Below the pieces are notes generated by a model. That model was not told where the DNA came from. It ran no database searches and saw nothing but the letters and a program-made list of their open reading frames with translations. A program made the position numbers and the translations under genes. A stretch of 64,000 nt of DNA from an uncultured Clostridia bacterium. GTDB lineage: Bacteria > Bacillota > Clostridia > Lachnospirales > CAG-274. Location: assembly GCA_944381435.1 (NCBI GenBank), contig CALWLD010000001.1, positions 1 through 64,000 on the forward strand. Direction: 5' to 3'. Positions 18,117-24,423 of the stretch are shown piece by piece. Each line of letters opens with the position of its first letter. The first letter of the stretch is position 1.

Positions 18117-18576
18117 TAAGTTTATCCTTTCTTCTAATATTTTTAAAGAAATCTTTCATAAGATTGCTACATTTTTCTTCTAAAATACCTTCTATAACCT
18201 CAACTTTATGGTTAAAGCTATCATTATTTACAATATTTAATATAGAACCACAACAACCAAACTTAGTGTTCTTTGCTCCAAAGATAACTTTATCTATTCT
18301 TGATTGCAAAATAGCACCAGAGCACATAGCACAAGGCTCTACAGTAACAAAAATGCTACAGCCTTCTAAACGCCAATCTTTTAAAACTTTGCAAGCTTTG
18401 TCTATAGCAATTATTTCTGCGTGTTTTAATGTGTTTTTCTCTATGTTACGCATATTATATGCTCTAGCAATTATTTCATTGTTATAAACTATTACACAAC
18501 CTATAGGCACTTCATCTATTTTATAAGCTTTTAGTGCCTCTTTATAGGCCTCTTCCATAAAAAAATTATAATCCAT
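18103..18576 (-). CDS. tadA: tRNA adenosine(34) deaminase TadA
   Basis: TadA converts adenosine to inosine at the wobble base of tRNA-Arg(ACG). The 157 residues include the zinc and proton-shuttle motif HAEIIA (His52, Glu54) and PCAMC with Cys82 and Cys85. Length is normal. It precedes the HAD-like gene and the SRP RNA, a neighbourhood like the tadA-scr-dnaX region of other Firmicutes. A cytidine or guanine deaminase is excluded by the PCAMCSGAI context typical of TadA. Confidence 0.95.
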   Translation of the reverse strand: MDYNFFMEEAYKEALKAYKIDEVPIGCVIVYNNEIIARAYNMRNIEKNTLKHAEIIAIDKACKVLKDWRLEGCSIFVTVEPCAMCSGAILQSRIDKVIFGAKNTKFGCCGSILNIVNNDSFNHKVEVIEGILEEKCSNLMKDFFKNIRRKDKLNGGL

Positions 18577-18622
18577 AATACACCTTCTATATTATTATAA
18601 AAAGCAAGGTTTTTCCTTGCTT

Positions 18623-19720
18623 TTATAATATATGTTTTATATAAAGTTCTTTTTCTTGTGATAAATCTATAAAACTATCATTTACTTTAACAATAGGTTT
18701 AGATAAATTAGCCTGATTTATAAATATAATCTCTGCCTCTCTGTTGTCAGATAACATAGCGTGGTTACCAACATAGGTATAAACTATATTTTGTAAAAAT
18801 GCTAATAACAGCTGGGTATCTAAAAGGTCATAGCTATTTTGCTCAAAGTTTCTTATAACTTCAAAAGGACAAATTTTAGGTCTATATACCCTATCAGCAG
18901 TCATTGCTTCATAAATATCACATATAGCAACAATTTTTGCAGTTGTAGCTATTCTATCGTCTTTTAAACCTAAAGGATATCCAGAGCCATCTATCTTTTC
19001 GTGATGCATTAAAACGCCAAGCTTTATTTCCTCTGGTATATCTAATTCTTTAACAAGGTTATATCCTAAAAAGGCGTGTTTTTTAATATGGTCATATTCG
19101 GAATCTGTTAGCTTTTCAGGTTTTTTGATAATGCTTTCATCTATTTGGGTTTTACCTACGTCGTGTAATATGCCTGCTACTGTAAGGTTTTTTAAATCTT
19201 CACCTTCATATCCAAGCCATAAACCAAAAAGATTGCATATAAGCCCTACATTTAAGCAGTGAGTATAAGTATGAACATCTTGTATTTTTAAATGACCTAA
19301 ATAAGAAAAAACATCAGTTTTACAGTTTACATTATCTATTATGTCTATAACCATATCATAAAGGTTATTTATTTCAACCCCAACCCCTTTACCAATGGCT
19401 ATAAATTGATTTTCTAGCTTTTCTATTTTTTGTTCATATTTGTTTTTAAATTCTTGAAATTCTTTTCTATCTTCTATACGTTCATATCCTTTATTTTCAA
19501 GTAAAACCGTTTTGCTAAAAGAGTCGTTATTAAGGTCTTCTTTATCAAAAACAGTTATAAATTTTATACCGCTATCTTCAAGCTTTGTGTAGTTTGTATC
19601 GCTTAACATAGTGTTTTTAGCTAATATAATAACACCGTTTGTACTTACAACATCTTTAGCTAAAATCATATTAGGTTTAGCATCTTTAACATTTAATTTT
19701 CGCGTTTTAAGACTTTGCAT
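18623..19720 (-). CDS. HD-GYP domain protein, probable cyclic-di-GMP phosphodiesterase
   Basis: This 365-residue cytoplasmic protein has a beta-rich N-terminal region of about 65 residues ([14 protein letters not shown], as seen before many HD-GYP domains), a coiled linker at about 75-110 and an HD-GYP domain at about 140-310. Metal-binding residues include His186-Asp187 (LHDVGK), His239-His240 and the GYP-bearing [11 protein letters not shown] (239-249). Such enzymes hydrolyse c-di-GMP to GMP or pGpG and can affect motility and biofilm. The ATG is preceded by GGGAGG. It forms a single-gene unit. Confidence 0.9.
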   Translation of the reverse strand: MQSLKTRKLNVKDAKPNMILAKDVVSTNGVIILAKNTMLSDTNYTKLEDSGIKFITVFDKEDLNNDSFSKTVLLENKGYERIEDRKEFQEFKNKYEQKIEKLENQFIAIGKGVGVEINNLYDMVIDIIDNVNCKTDVFSYLGHLKIQDVHTYTHCLNVGLICNLFGLWLGYEGEDLKNLTVAGILHDVGKTQIDESIIKKPEKLTDSEYDHIKKHAFLGYNLVKELDIPEEIKLGVLMHHEKIDGSGYPLGLKDDRIATTAKIVAICDIYEAMTADRVYRPKICPFEVIRNFEQNSYDLLDTQLLLAFLQNIVYTYVGNHAMLSDNREAEIIFINQANLSKPIVKVNDSFIDLSQEKELYIKHIL

Positions 19721-19942
19721 AAAAAACCTCCCTTTGTAACAATATGTATTTTAAACTAATTTGTATTTTAGATTGATATCTATTTATTATTTTTATAGTA
19801 TAACATTAAAGTAGGGCATTAATCAATAGTTTTATGTAAAATAATATAAAAAATAAGATAATATAAAAAAATAAAAATTTAGCTAGAAATTGTTTAATAT
19901 ATATTGTATTATATAATATATAAAATTTTAGGGGGTGTTTTT

Positions 19943-21136
19943 ATAAAATCAAAAGACTTTATAAAAAATAACAAGAAATATTTTAAGCTTGGCTTATGTT
20001 TAGTTTTGGTAGCTATAATTACAATAGTTTTTTATCGCTCATCATCAAGGCTTGATATATCTATCACCATAAAAGAAACAAAGGATATATTATCCCCTTT
20101 TATATATGGTATAGGCATAGCTTATGTTTTAAACACAGGGCTTAAATTTTTAGAAAACAAGGTTTTTAACAAAATAAAATATTTAGATGATAAGAAAAAT
20201 TTAAAAAGAGGCCTTTCTATAACGACAGCTTATCTTTTGGTATTTAGCTTTTTGATTTGGCTTATAAGCTATCTTATACCTGAAGTACAAAAAAGCATAT
20301 TAGATGTATCAGAATATTTTAAAAACTTTGATATAAATGAAGTTGATAAAATGTTAAGAAAAAGCATACCTGTAGAAGAAGAAATTGTTTCAGAAATATC
20401 TAGCTATGTAAGCAACTTATTAAAAAGCTTTTTAGAAGAATTTCCTACTTATGTAAAAAATTTATTGCCTAGCATAAAAAGCTTATTATCTAGCGTAAAA
20501 AACATAGTTGATGTTTTATTAAACGTGATAGTAGGTATTGTTGTATCCATTTATATATTATTTGATAAAGAGGCTATCGCTAAAAGAACAAAATTTATAT
20601 TATATGCTATTTTATCAAGAAAAACATCAAAAGGTTTAATAGAATTTTTTAAAGAGGCTAACTATACTTTTGAAAAGTTTTTTGTTGGCAAAATAATAGA
20701 TTCTACCATAATAGGTATAATATTTTTTGTAGGTGCAACATTACTAAAAGCTCCTTTTGCAATGCTTCTAAGCATAATAATAGGCGTTACTAATATGATA
20801 CCATTTTTTGGACCTTTTATAGGTGCAGTTCCTGTTATATTTATTACATTGTTATTTGACATAACAAACCCTTTAAAAGCGGTTTGGATAGGTATTTTTA
20901 TACTTTTATTACAACAATTTGATGGAAATATATTAGGGCCTAAAATATTAGGCGATTCTATAGGCATTAAGCCTATTGGAATAATCTTTTCAATAATTGT
21001 AGGTGGATATATGTTTGGGCCTGCTGGTATGTTTTTTGGTGTACCTATATTTGCTGTTATATTCTCTGCTTTTAATGATTTTATAGATAAAAAATACAAG
21101 AAAAAATATGGAGTTGGTAACAATGAGATATCCTAA
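19943..21136 (+). CDS. AI-2E family transporter (UPF0118)
   Basis: This membrane protein of about 397 residues has two N-terminal helices, a central amphipathic or coiled region at about 100-190 and five or more C-terminal helices. The motif GVTNMIPFFGPFIG, followed by LLQQFDGNILGPKILGDSIG, is diagnostic of the AI-2E/PerM family. Members have been linked to signal export or Na+/H+ antiport; the substrate here is unknown. The start is odd. The only strong ribosome site (TAGGGGGTG, 19929-19937) precedes an ATA at 19943, while the in-frame TTG at 19904 has none. The frame overlaps the next gene. Confidence 0.85.
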   Translation: MKSKDFIKNNKKYFKLGLCLVLVAIITIVFYRSSSRLDISITIKETKDILSPFIYGIGIAYVLNTGLKFLENKVFNKIKYLDDKKNLKRGLSITTAYLLVFSFLIWLISYLIPEVQKSILDVSEYFKNFDINEVDKMLRKSIPVEEEIVSEISSYVSNLLKSFLEEFPTYVKNLLPSIKSLLSSVKNIVDVLLNVIVGIVVSIYILFDKEAIAKRTKFILYAILSRKTSKGLIEFFKEANYTFEKFFVGKIIDSTIIGIIFFVGATLLKAPFAMLLSIIIGVTNMIPFFGPFIGAVPVIFITLLFDITNPLKAVWIGIFILLLQQFDGNILGPKILGDSIGIKPIGIIFSIIVGGYMFGPAGMFFGVPIFAVIFSAFNDFIDKKYKKKYGVGNNEIS

Positions 21137-22043
21137 AAATGCTAATTTTTTTATGTTCTTTTTAATGATATTTTATATATTTATAGGTAATTTCATTTCA
21201 AAGTTTATAGTGGTAAATATGCCCTTTTTATTAACGAGAGAAAATATATGGATATATCAATCTAGCATTGCTATTGTTTGCTTTATATTGCCTATATTTA
21301 TATATATAATTGTAAAAAAGATACCTTTTAAGGAGGTTTTCCCGCTAGAGAAAATAAGCCTTAAAAACATAGTTTTAATAATTTTTATAAGCTTTACTAT
21401 TCAGCCTATGCTCCAGTTTATAGGGAGCATTACAAATTTATTTTATGAAGACAAAGTATCAGGCAGTATATATGTAATTGCTAGCCTAGGTCTTCCTAAA
21501 GCCTTGTTTACTACGGCTATAGTGCCTGCTGTAACAGAAGAGCTAGCTTTTAGAGGTGTTATATTATCAGGGTTTAAAAAATCTGGTTTTTTAGCAGGTA
21601 TCTTAATGAGTAGCTTATATTTTGGGCTAATGCATTTTACGCTAACACAACTTTTTTATGCAATAGTTGCAGGGGTTATATTTGCATTTTTAGTTAAAGT
21701 AACAAAATCTATATATTCTAGCATATTAATGCATTTTATATTTAACGGAACACAAATGACACTTGCATATTTTACTATAAAATATGTACCTAACATAGAA
21801 CAGCAAATATCTAACATAAGCTACAGCGTAAAAGACTTAATATATCCTTTTATACAGTTTTTAGTTTCTTTACCTTTTTTAGCTTTATCTATATATTTAT
21901 TTATAAAAAATAACAAAAAAGAAATAGAAGAGATAAAAGCAGAAGAAGTAAGAAAGGTTGAAAAAGAAAATGTTTTCACTGTTTTCTTTTATGTCAACAT
22001 TATAGTTTATATAGCTTATATGTTATTTTTAAAAATGAAATAA
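21123..22043 (+). CDS. CPBP-family intramembrane metalloprotease (Abi)
   Basis: This polytopic protein of about 306 residues shows the three CPBP motifs: EELAFRGVI (motif 1, glutamates), FGLMHF (motif 2, His) and HFIFNG (motif 3). The family cleaves prenylated or hydrophobic substrates in the membrane and includes bacteriocin-immunity proteins; the target here is unknown. An ATG at 21108 is in frame, but GGAG (21110-21113) precedes ATG 21123 at good spacing. It overlaps the AI-2E gene by 14 bp, so translation is coupled. The C-terminal end has a charged segment and a last helix. Confidence 0.88.
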   Translation: MRYPKNANFFMFFLMIFYIFIGNFISKFIVVNMPFLLTRENIWIYQSSIAIVCFILPIFIYIIVKKIPFKEVFPLEKISLKNIVLIIFISFTIQPMLQFIGSITNLFYEDKVSGSIYVIASLGLPKALFTTAIVPAVTEELAFRGVILSGFKKSGFLAGILMSSLYFGLMHFTLTQLFYAIVAGVIFAFLVKVTKSIYSSILMHFIFNGTQMTLAYFTIKYVPNIEQQISNISYSVKDLIYPFIQFLVSLPFLALSIYLFIKNNKKEIEEIKAEEVRKVEKENVFTVFFYVNIIVYIAYMLFLKMK

Positions 22044-22048
22044 TAAAA

Positions 22049-22083
22049 TTTAAAGCCCTATTGAGCATCAATAGGGCTTTAAA
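22049..22083 (+). terminator. Terminator of the CPBP gene (copy 1)
   Basis: This 16-bp perfect stem, TTTAAAGCCCTATTGA with TCAATAGGGCTTTAAA, has a GCA loop. It starts 5 bp after the stop codon. Twenty-eight bases of it recur at 22247-22274 on the far side of element B2. Confidence 0.85.
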
Positions 22084-22246
22084 TTGTCGACAAAGTTGAC
22101 AATCTTTTTGTAATTTTTAAATTTTTTGGTTTAATGCAAGGTTTTTGTAATTATCTAAACCCACCCACCGCCCTATGCGGGGACACCCCGCACCCCGTGA
22201 GCTATGGCTTAAATTTTTGAAAAATATTTATTTTGTCTACAGTCTG
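22082..22246 (+). mobile_element. Dispersed element B, copy B2, flanked by duplicated terminator
   Basis: This is a 165-bp element. The left end is TTGTCGACAAAG inside the dyad ATTGTCGAC...GTTGACAAT, and the right end is TTTTGTCTACAGTCTG. Inside are AAGGTTTTTGTAATTATCT, a C-rich block and the hairpin GCGGGGACACCCCGC (22178-22192). The identical 28-bp direct repeats on both sides (22054-22081 and 22247-22274) are the host terminator hairpin. This looks like insertion with target duplication. Confidence 0.75.
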
Positions 22247-22271
22247 AGCCCTATTGAGCATCAATAGGGCT
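22247..22271 (-). terminator. Terminator copy 2, serving the SLOG gene
   Basis: This hairpin, AGCCCTATTGA with TCAATAGGGCT and a GCA loop, is identical in its core to the one at 22049. It lies 6 bp past the stop of the minus-strand gene at 22278, for which it is correctly placed, although no U-tract follows on that strand. Confidence 0.6.
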
Positions 22272-22277
22272 TTAGGT

Positions 22278-22814
22278 TTAAAATTTAATATGTTTATATT
22301 TTTCAATTTTTGGTACATCAATGATGATTACTTCTTTATTTTCTTTCATAGCATAGCTTAAAGTACTTCTTGTGCCACTTCTTTTAAATTTTAGGTTATA
22401 TACACCTAAAACAACGGTAGATTTATCTACAAGATATTTATTTCTTTTAAGATAACAATCTTCTGTATATTCTTCTTGTAATTTAATAATTTTGGTGCTA
22501 TTATCTAGTACATTTTTTAAACGTTTTTTATAGATTTCATTCCAGTTTTTATGGTGTTCATTACAAGGGATAACAGAAAAAAGGTTTATATCATTATATT
22601 TTTCTTTTAGTTGTATTACTATTTCAGCACACCATATATCAACTCCCATAGCACAACCAGTTAAAAAGTATTTAACACCATCTAAATATAGGTTTTCAAT
22701 TTCTTTTATTAGCATAGCTTTTAACCTAATACAATCTATATGCTCCTCATTGTTTTTAAAAGTAAATTTTTCAGGTCTGTGTCCTGTAAAAGAACAAACT
22801 TTAGTTGTATTCAT
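22278..22814 (-). CDS. SLOG-fold protein of the DUF1273/YpsA family
   Basis: This 178-residue protein opens with CSFTGHRPEKF, the nucleotide-binding glycine loop of DUF1273. It continues with FLTGCAMGVDIWCAE, the second phosphate-binding motif. The C-terminal third (VLGVYNLKFKRSGTRSTLSYA) completes the Rossmann-like fold. SLOG proteins bind or cleave nucleotide-derived ligands such as NAD or ADP-ribose, and several take part in conflict systems. YpsA itself affects cell division in Bacillus. It is divergently arranged with a ribbon-helix-helix gene, sharing a regulatory gap with a 19-bp perfect palindrome, so those proteins may control it. Confidence 0.88.
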   Translation of the reverse strand: MNTTKVCSFTGHRPEKFTFKNNEEHIDCIRLKAMLIKEIENLYLDGVKYFLTGCAMGVDIWCAEIVIQLKEKYNDINLFSVIPCNEHHKNWNEIYKKRLKNVLDNSTKIIKLQEEYTEDCYLKRNKYLVDKSTVVLGVYNLKFKRSGTRSTLSYAMKENKEVIIIDVPKIEKYKHIKF

Positions 22815-22847
22815 AATAAAACTCCTTTTTATGTTAACAATATTTTA

Positions 22848-22906
22848 TGTACTTAAAATAAGTACACTTTAACATTTTACATCATTTTGTACTTAAAATA
22901 AAGTCA
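22848..22906. promoter_or_regulatory. Candidate operator pair between the SLOG and RHH genes
   Basis: TGTACTTAAAATAAGTACA (22848-22866) is a perfect 19-bp palindrome. A second, imperfect copy starting TGTACTTAAAATAAAGT lies at 22888-22906, exactly 40 bp later. Tandem sites of this kind suit binding by a ribbon-helix-helix repressor and would overlap the promoters of both divergent genes. Confidence 0.6.
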
Positions 22907-22929
22907 TATTAAAAAAAGGAGATTTTTAT

Positions 22930-23103
22930 ATGAGTAAAGAAAAACATTTAGGTATTCGCATTGACAGTGAAATGCACTATAAAATAGGTTATATTTCAAA
23001 ATATGAAGGACGTTCTATAAATGGACAAATTAGATACTTATTAAATAAATGTATTAAAGAGTTTGAAGATGAAAATGGTAAGATAGAAATGGACAATGAG
23101 TAA
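22930..23103 (+). CDS. Small ribbon-helix-helix DNA-binding protein 1
   Basis: This 57-residue protein has an Arc/MetJ-like fold. A short strand, HLGIRIDSE, is followed by two helices, YKIGYISKYEGRSINGQIRY and LLNKCIKEFEDENG. AAGGAG precedes the ATG at good spacing. It is clearly homologous to the 60-residue protein encoded at 23225, with YEGRS and the E-N-G end conserved. It is divergent from the SLOG gene and is the most likely ligand of the palindromes in the shared gap. No toxin partner of classical type is visible beside it. Confidence 0.8.
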   Translation: MSKEKHLGIRIDSEMHYKIGYISKYEGRSINGQIRYLLNKCIKEFEDENGKIEMDNE

Positions 23104-23224
23104 CGTATATCTTAATTAAATATTTAATTTAAAATAATATGTGAAATATTAATTATTTTTAAAATACTTTTAATATATAAATTATAATAATATTATAATA
23201 TGCTAAAATATAGGGGAGTATTAT

Positions 23225-23407
23225 ATGAATGATGATTTACCTAGATACACTTTGAGGATTAATAGAGTTTTATTAGATAAATTAGAATATATTGCTAAAT
23301 ATGAGGGCAGAAGCAAAAATAAAGAAATTGAACAGTTGATTAAAAAGCGTATTTTAGAATTTGAAAAAGAAAACGGAGAAATAAACTTAAATAATCAAGA
23401 TTTATGA
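23225..23407 (+). CDS. Small ribbon-helix-helix DNA-binding protein 2
   Basis: This 60-residue paralogue of the protein encoded at 22930 has strand RYTLRINRVL, helix LDKLEYIAKYEGRSKNKEIE and helix LIKKRILEFEKENGEINL. The ribosome site is GGGGAG, 6 nt before the ATG. The 121-bp gap to the first RHH gene is AT-rich, so it may have its own promoter. Two such tandem repressor-like genes suggest a duplication, possibly allowing heterodimers. The target is unknown. Confidence 0.8.
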   Translation: MNDDLPRYTLRINRVLLDKLEYIAKYEGRSKNKEIEQLIKKRILEFEKENGEINLNNQDL

Positions 23408-23444
23408 TAAATATAAAGTTATTAAGTTAAATTATAGCAAAAAG

Positions 23445-23478
23445 CAACCTAAGATAAAAGTTTCAAGCTCTTAGGTTG
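23445..23478 (+). terminator. Hairpin after the RHH genes
   Basis: CAACCTAAGA (23445-23454) pairs with TCTTAGGTTG (23469-23478) across a 14-base loop. Only a short T run follows, so it is a moderate terminator. Confidence 0.5.
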
Positions 23479-23619
23479 TTTGGCAAAATAAACAAATGAG
23501 GGTAGCAACTAAAACAGTTTATCCATTTATATATTATTTGTAAATCTAATTTGTGTTTGTTATAAATTTTAAAATTATAGCTTGATTTAAAAAGTATAAT
23601 AAAAATTAATAATAAATAG

Positions 23620-23648
23620 TTGACATAAGAATATGTTTATGTTAATAT
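23620..23648 (+). promoter_or_regulatory. Promoter of the antisense antitoxin RNA
   Basis: Perfect TTGACA (23620-23625), a 17-bp spacer and TAATAT (23643-23648) predict a start near 23656. That is immediately before the 20-bp repeat and the terminator, giving a transcript of about 56 nt. Confidence 0.7.
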
Positions 23649-23657
23649 TATTATACA

Positions 23658-23677
23658 AAGATATTCAAAGGAATTCA
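23658..23677. repeat. 20-bp direct repeat, copy 1 (antitoxin side)
   Basis: AAGATATTCAAAGGAATTCA is repeated without mismatch at 23815-23834. Because the two RNAs run in opposite directions, each copy makes the other RNA complementary in trans. Confidence 0.9.
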
Positions 23678-23711
23678 AAAAAGCATAGGACCGTTACTCC
23701 TATGCTTTTTT
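23677..23711. terminator. Shared bidirectional terminator of the Fst-like locus
   Basis: AAAAAAGCATAGGA (23677-23690) and TCCTATGCTTTTTT (23698-23711) form a 14-bp stem with the seven-base loop CCGTTAC. A U-tract is present on both strands, so it ends both convergent RNAs and gives them complementary loops. Confidence 0.85.
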
Positions 23712-23723
23712 CTGTGTTTAGGC

Positions 23724-23825
23724 TTATTCGTTGCCTTTGTTATGTATGTTATCTAGCCACCTGCATATTAAATATGCCAACACACTTGCGATAACACTTT
23801 TTGCAATATCCATTAAGATATTCAA
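23724..23825 (-). CDS. Fst-like type I toxin peptide (33 residues)
   Basis: A TTG at 23825 follows GGGAGGTG (23840-23833) at ribosome-site spacing and opens a 33-codon frame. The peptide has a short N-terminus with M at 1 and 5, a single hydrophobic helix (DIAKSVIASVLAYLIC) and a polar tail beginning CRWLDN. Fst of pAD1 is also 33 residues with LM near the start and an ISRVLDEE segment at the same place. An ATG at 23813 is in frame but lies about 19 nt from the ribosome site. Fst-type peptides insert in and damage the membrane. Assignment rests on architecture plus short motif similarity. Confidence 0.72.
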   Translation of the reverse strand: MNILMDIAKSVIASVLAYLICRWLDNIHNKGNE

Positions 23826-23870
23826 AGGAATTCACCTCCCAACTGTTACCAGTATAGGTAAGGCAACGAA
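23728..23870 (-). promoter_or_regulatory. Long-range 5'-3' pairing element of the toxin message
   Basis: TTCGTTGCCTT (23728-23738) and AAGGCAACGAA (23860-23870) are perfect 11-bp inverted repeats near the two ends of the predicted toxin mRNA. Pairing would join the 5' leader to the end of the coding region. Several type I toxin messages use such a fold to stay inactive until processed. Confidence 0.55.
23815..23834. repeat. 20-bp direct repeat, copy 2 (toxin leader)
   Basis: This is identical to 23658-23677. In the toxin message it spans the bases right after the Shine-Dalgarno and includes the TTG start, so pairing with the antitoxin RNA would cover the start codon. Confidence 0.9.
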
Positions 23871-23887
23871 AACATATTAACATACAT

Positions 23888-23916
23888 AATATAAAAATTC
23901 AATACAAAAATGTCAA
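23888..23916 (-). promoter_or_regulatory. Promoter of the Fst-like toxin message
   Basis: On the minus strand, perfect TTGACA (23916-23911), a 17-bp spacer and TATATT (23893-23888) predict a start near 23881. The resulting RNA is about 200 nt; RNA I of pAD1 par is about 210 nt. Confidence 0.7.
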
Positions 23917-24009
23917 AAAATGTAATTTTTAGGAAATAATAAATTAAATAAAAATAGAATTAATTATAATAAATGGTTGATATATAAATATACTAGAGTA
24001 GATGAAATG

Positions 24010-24056
24010 CTCAAAAAATTGATTTTTGATTTATTAATAATTAAGGTATAAATTAA
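24010..24056 (+). repeat. Remnant of dispersed repeat A
   Basis: CTCAAAAAATTGATTTTTGA followed by ATAATTAAGGTATAAATTAA matches the 3' end and then the 5' end of repeat A with decay. It is probably a relic of two adjacent copies. Confidence 0.4.
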
Positions 24057-24095
24057 TATTTATAAAAAAATAGTAATAAAAATGTAAAAAAATGC

Positions 24096-24124
24096 TTGAC
24101 ATATTTATAATGTGCTGATATAAT
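24096..24124 (+). promoter_or_regulatory. Promoter of the tRNA-Val/tRNA-Met unit
   Basis: TTGACA (24096-24101), a 17-bp spacer and TATAAT (24119-24124), with a TGA extended -10, form a full consensus promoter 20 bp before the first tRNA. Confidence 0.85.
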
Positions 24125-24143
24125 ATTATTTGTTGTTAGATGT

Positions 24144-24216
24144 GGGAGCATAGCTCAGCTGGGAGAGCACTTGCCTTACAAGCAAGGGGTCACAGGTTCG
24201 AGCCCTGTTGTTCCCA
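24144..24216 (+). tRNA. tRNA-Val (anticodon TAC)
   Basis: The acceptor GGGAGCA pairs with TGTTCCC. The anticodon arm is TTGCCTTACAAGCAA with TAC at the centre, and the T arm reads CAGGTTCGAGCCCTG. The 3' CCA is not encoded; CTT follows the discriminator A, so a CCA-adding enzyme is needed. Confidence 0.95.
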
Positions 24217-24232
24217 CTTTACAATTTAATAT

Positions 24233-24306
24233 GGCGGAATAGCTCAGTTGGCTAGAGCACACGGTTCATACCCGTGGTGTCGGGGGTTCAAATCCCTCTT
24301 CCGCTA
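24233..24306 (+). tRNA. tRNA-Met (anticodon CAT)
   Basis: The acceptor GGCGGAA pairs with TTCCGCT with a G-U first pair, as in the Bacillus subtilis elongator tRNA-Met. The anticodon arm is ACGGTTCATACCCGT. A CAT anticodon could also mean tRNA-Ile2; overall similarity favours elongator Met. CCA is not encoded. Confidence 0.9.
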
Positions 24307-24312
24307 TCTTTT

Positions 24313-24341
24313 AAGGGTATAGGTTGTCTATGCCCTTTTTT
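24313..24341 (+). terminator. Terminator of the tRNA unit
   Basis: AAGGGTATAG (24313-24322) pairs with CTATGCCCTT (24328-24337) over a five-base loop, followed by a T run, 7 bp after tRNA-Met. Confidence 0.8.
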
Positions 24342-24423
24342 ATACCTTAATTAAATGCTTGAAAAAATACTTTTTTTATGGTAAAATAATTTGATTAAAA
24401 TTTATTAGAGAGTAGGAGAAATT

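Larger units (their letters stand above)
23656..23711 (+). ncRNA. Predicted antitoxin RNA (RNA II-like) of an Fst/par locus
   Basis: The predicted 56-nt RNA contains AAGATATTCAAAGGAATTCA (23658-23677). The toxin message carries the complement of this block, from another copy of the same repeat, between its Shine-Dalgarno and coding region. The RNA ends with the hairpin GCATAGGA...TCCTATGC and six U. In pAD1 of Enterococcus faecalis, RNA II is about 65 nt with the same parts in the same order. Transcription is inferred from the promoter and terminator. Confidence 0.7.

Noticed and set aside
22082-22246. CRISPR or attachment site reading of the duplicated hairpin region
   Set aside because: Only two copies with a 165-bp unique interval and no cas, integrase or spacer pattern; an inserted small element fits better.
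22930-23407. Classical RHH toxin-antitoxin pair
   Set aside because: Both proteins are RHH paralogues and neither resembles a RelE, MazF or HicA type toxin.
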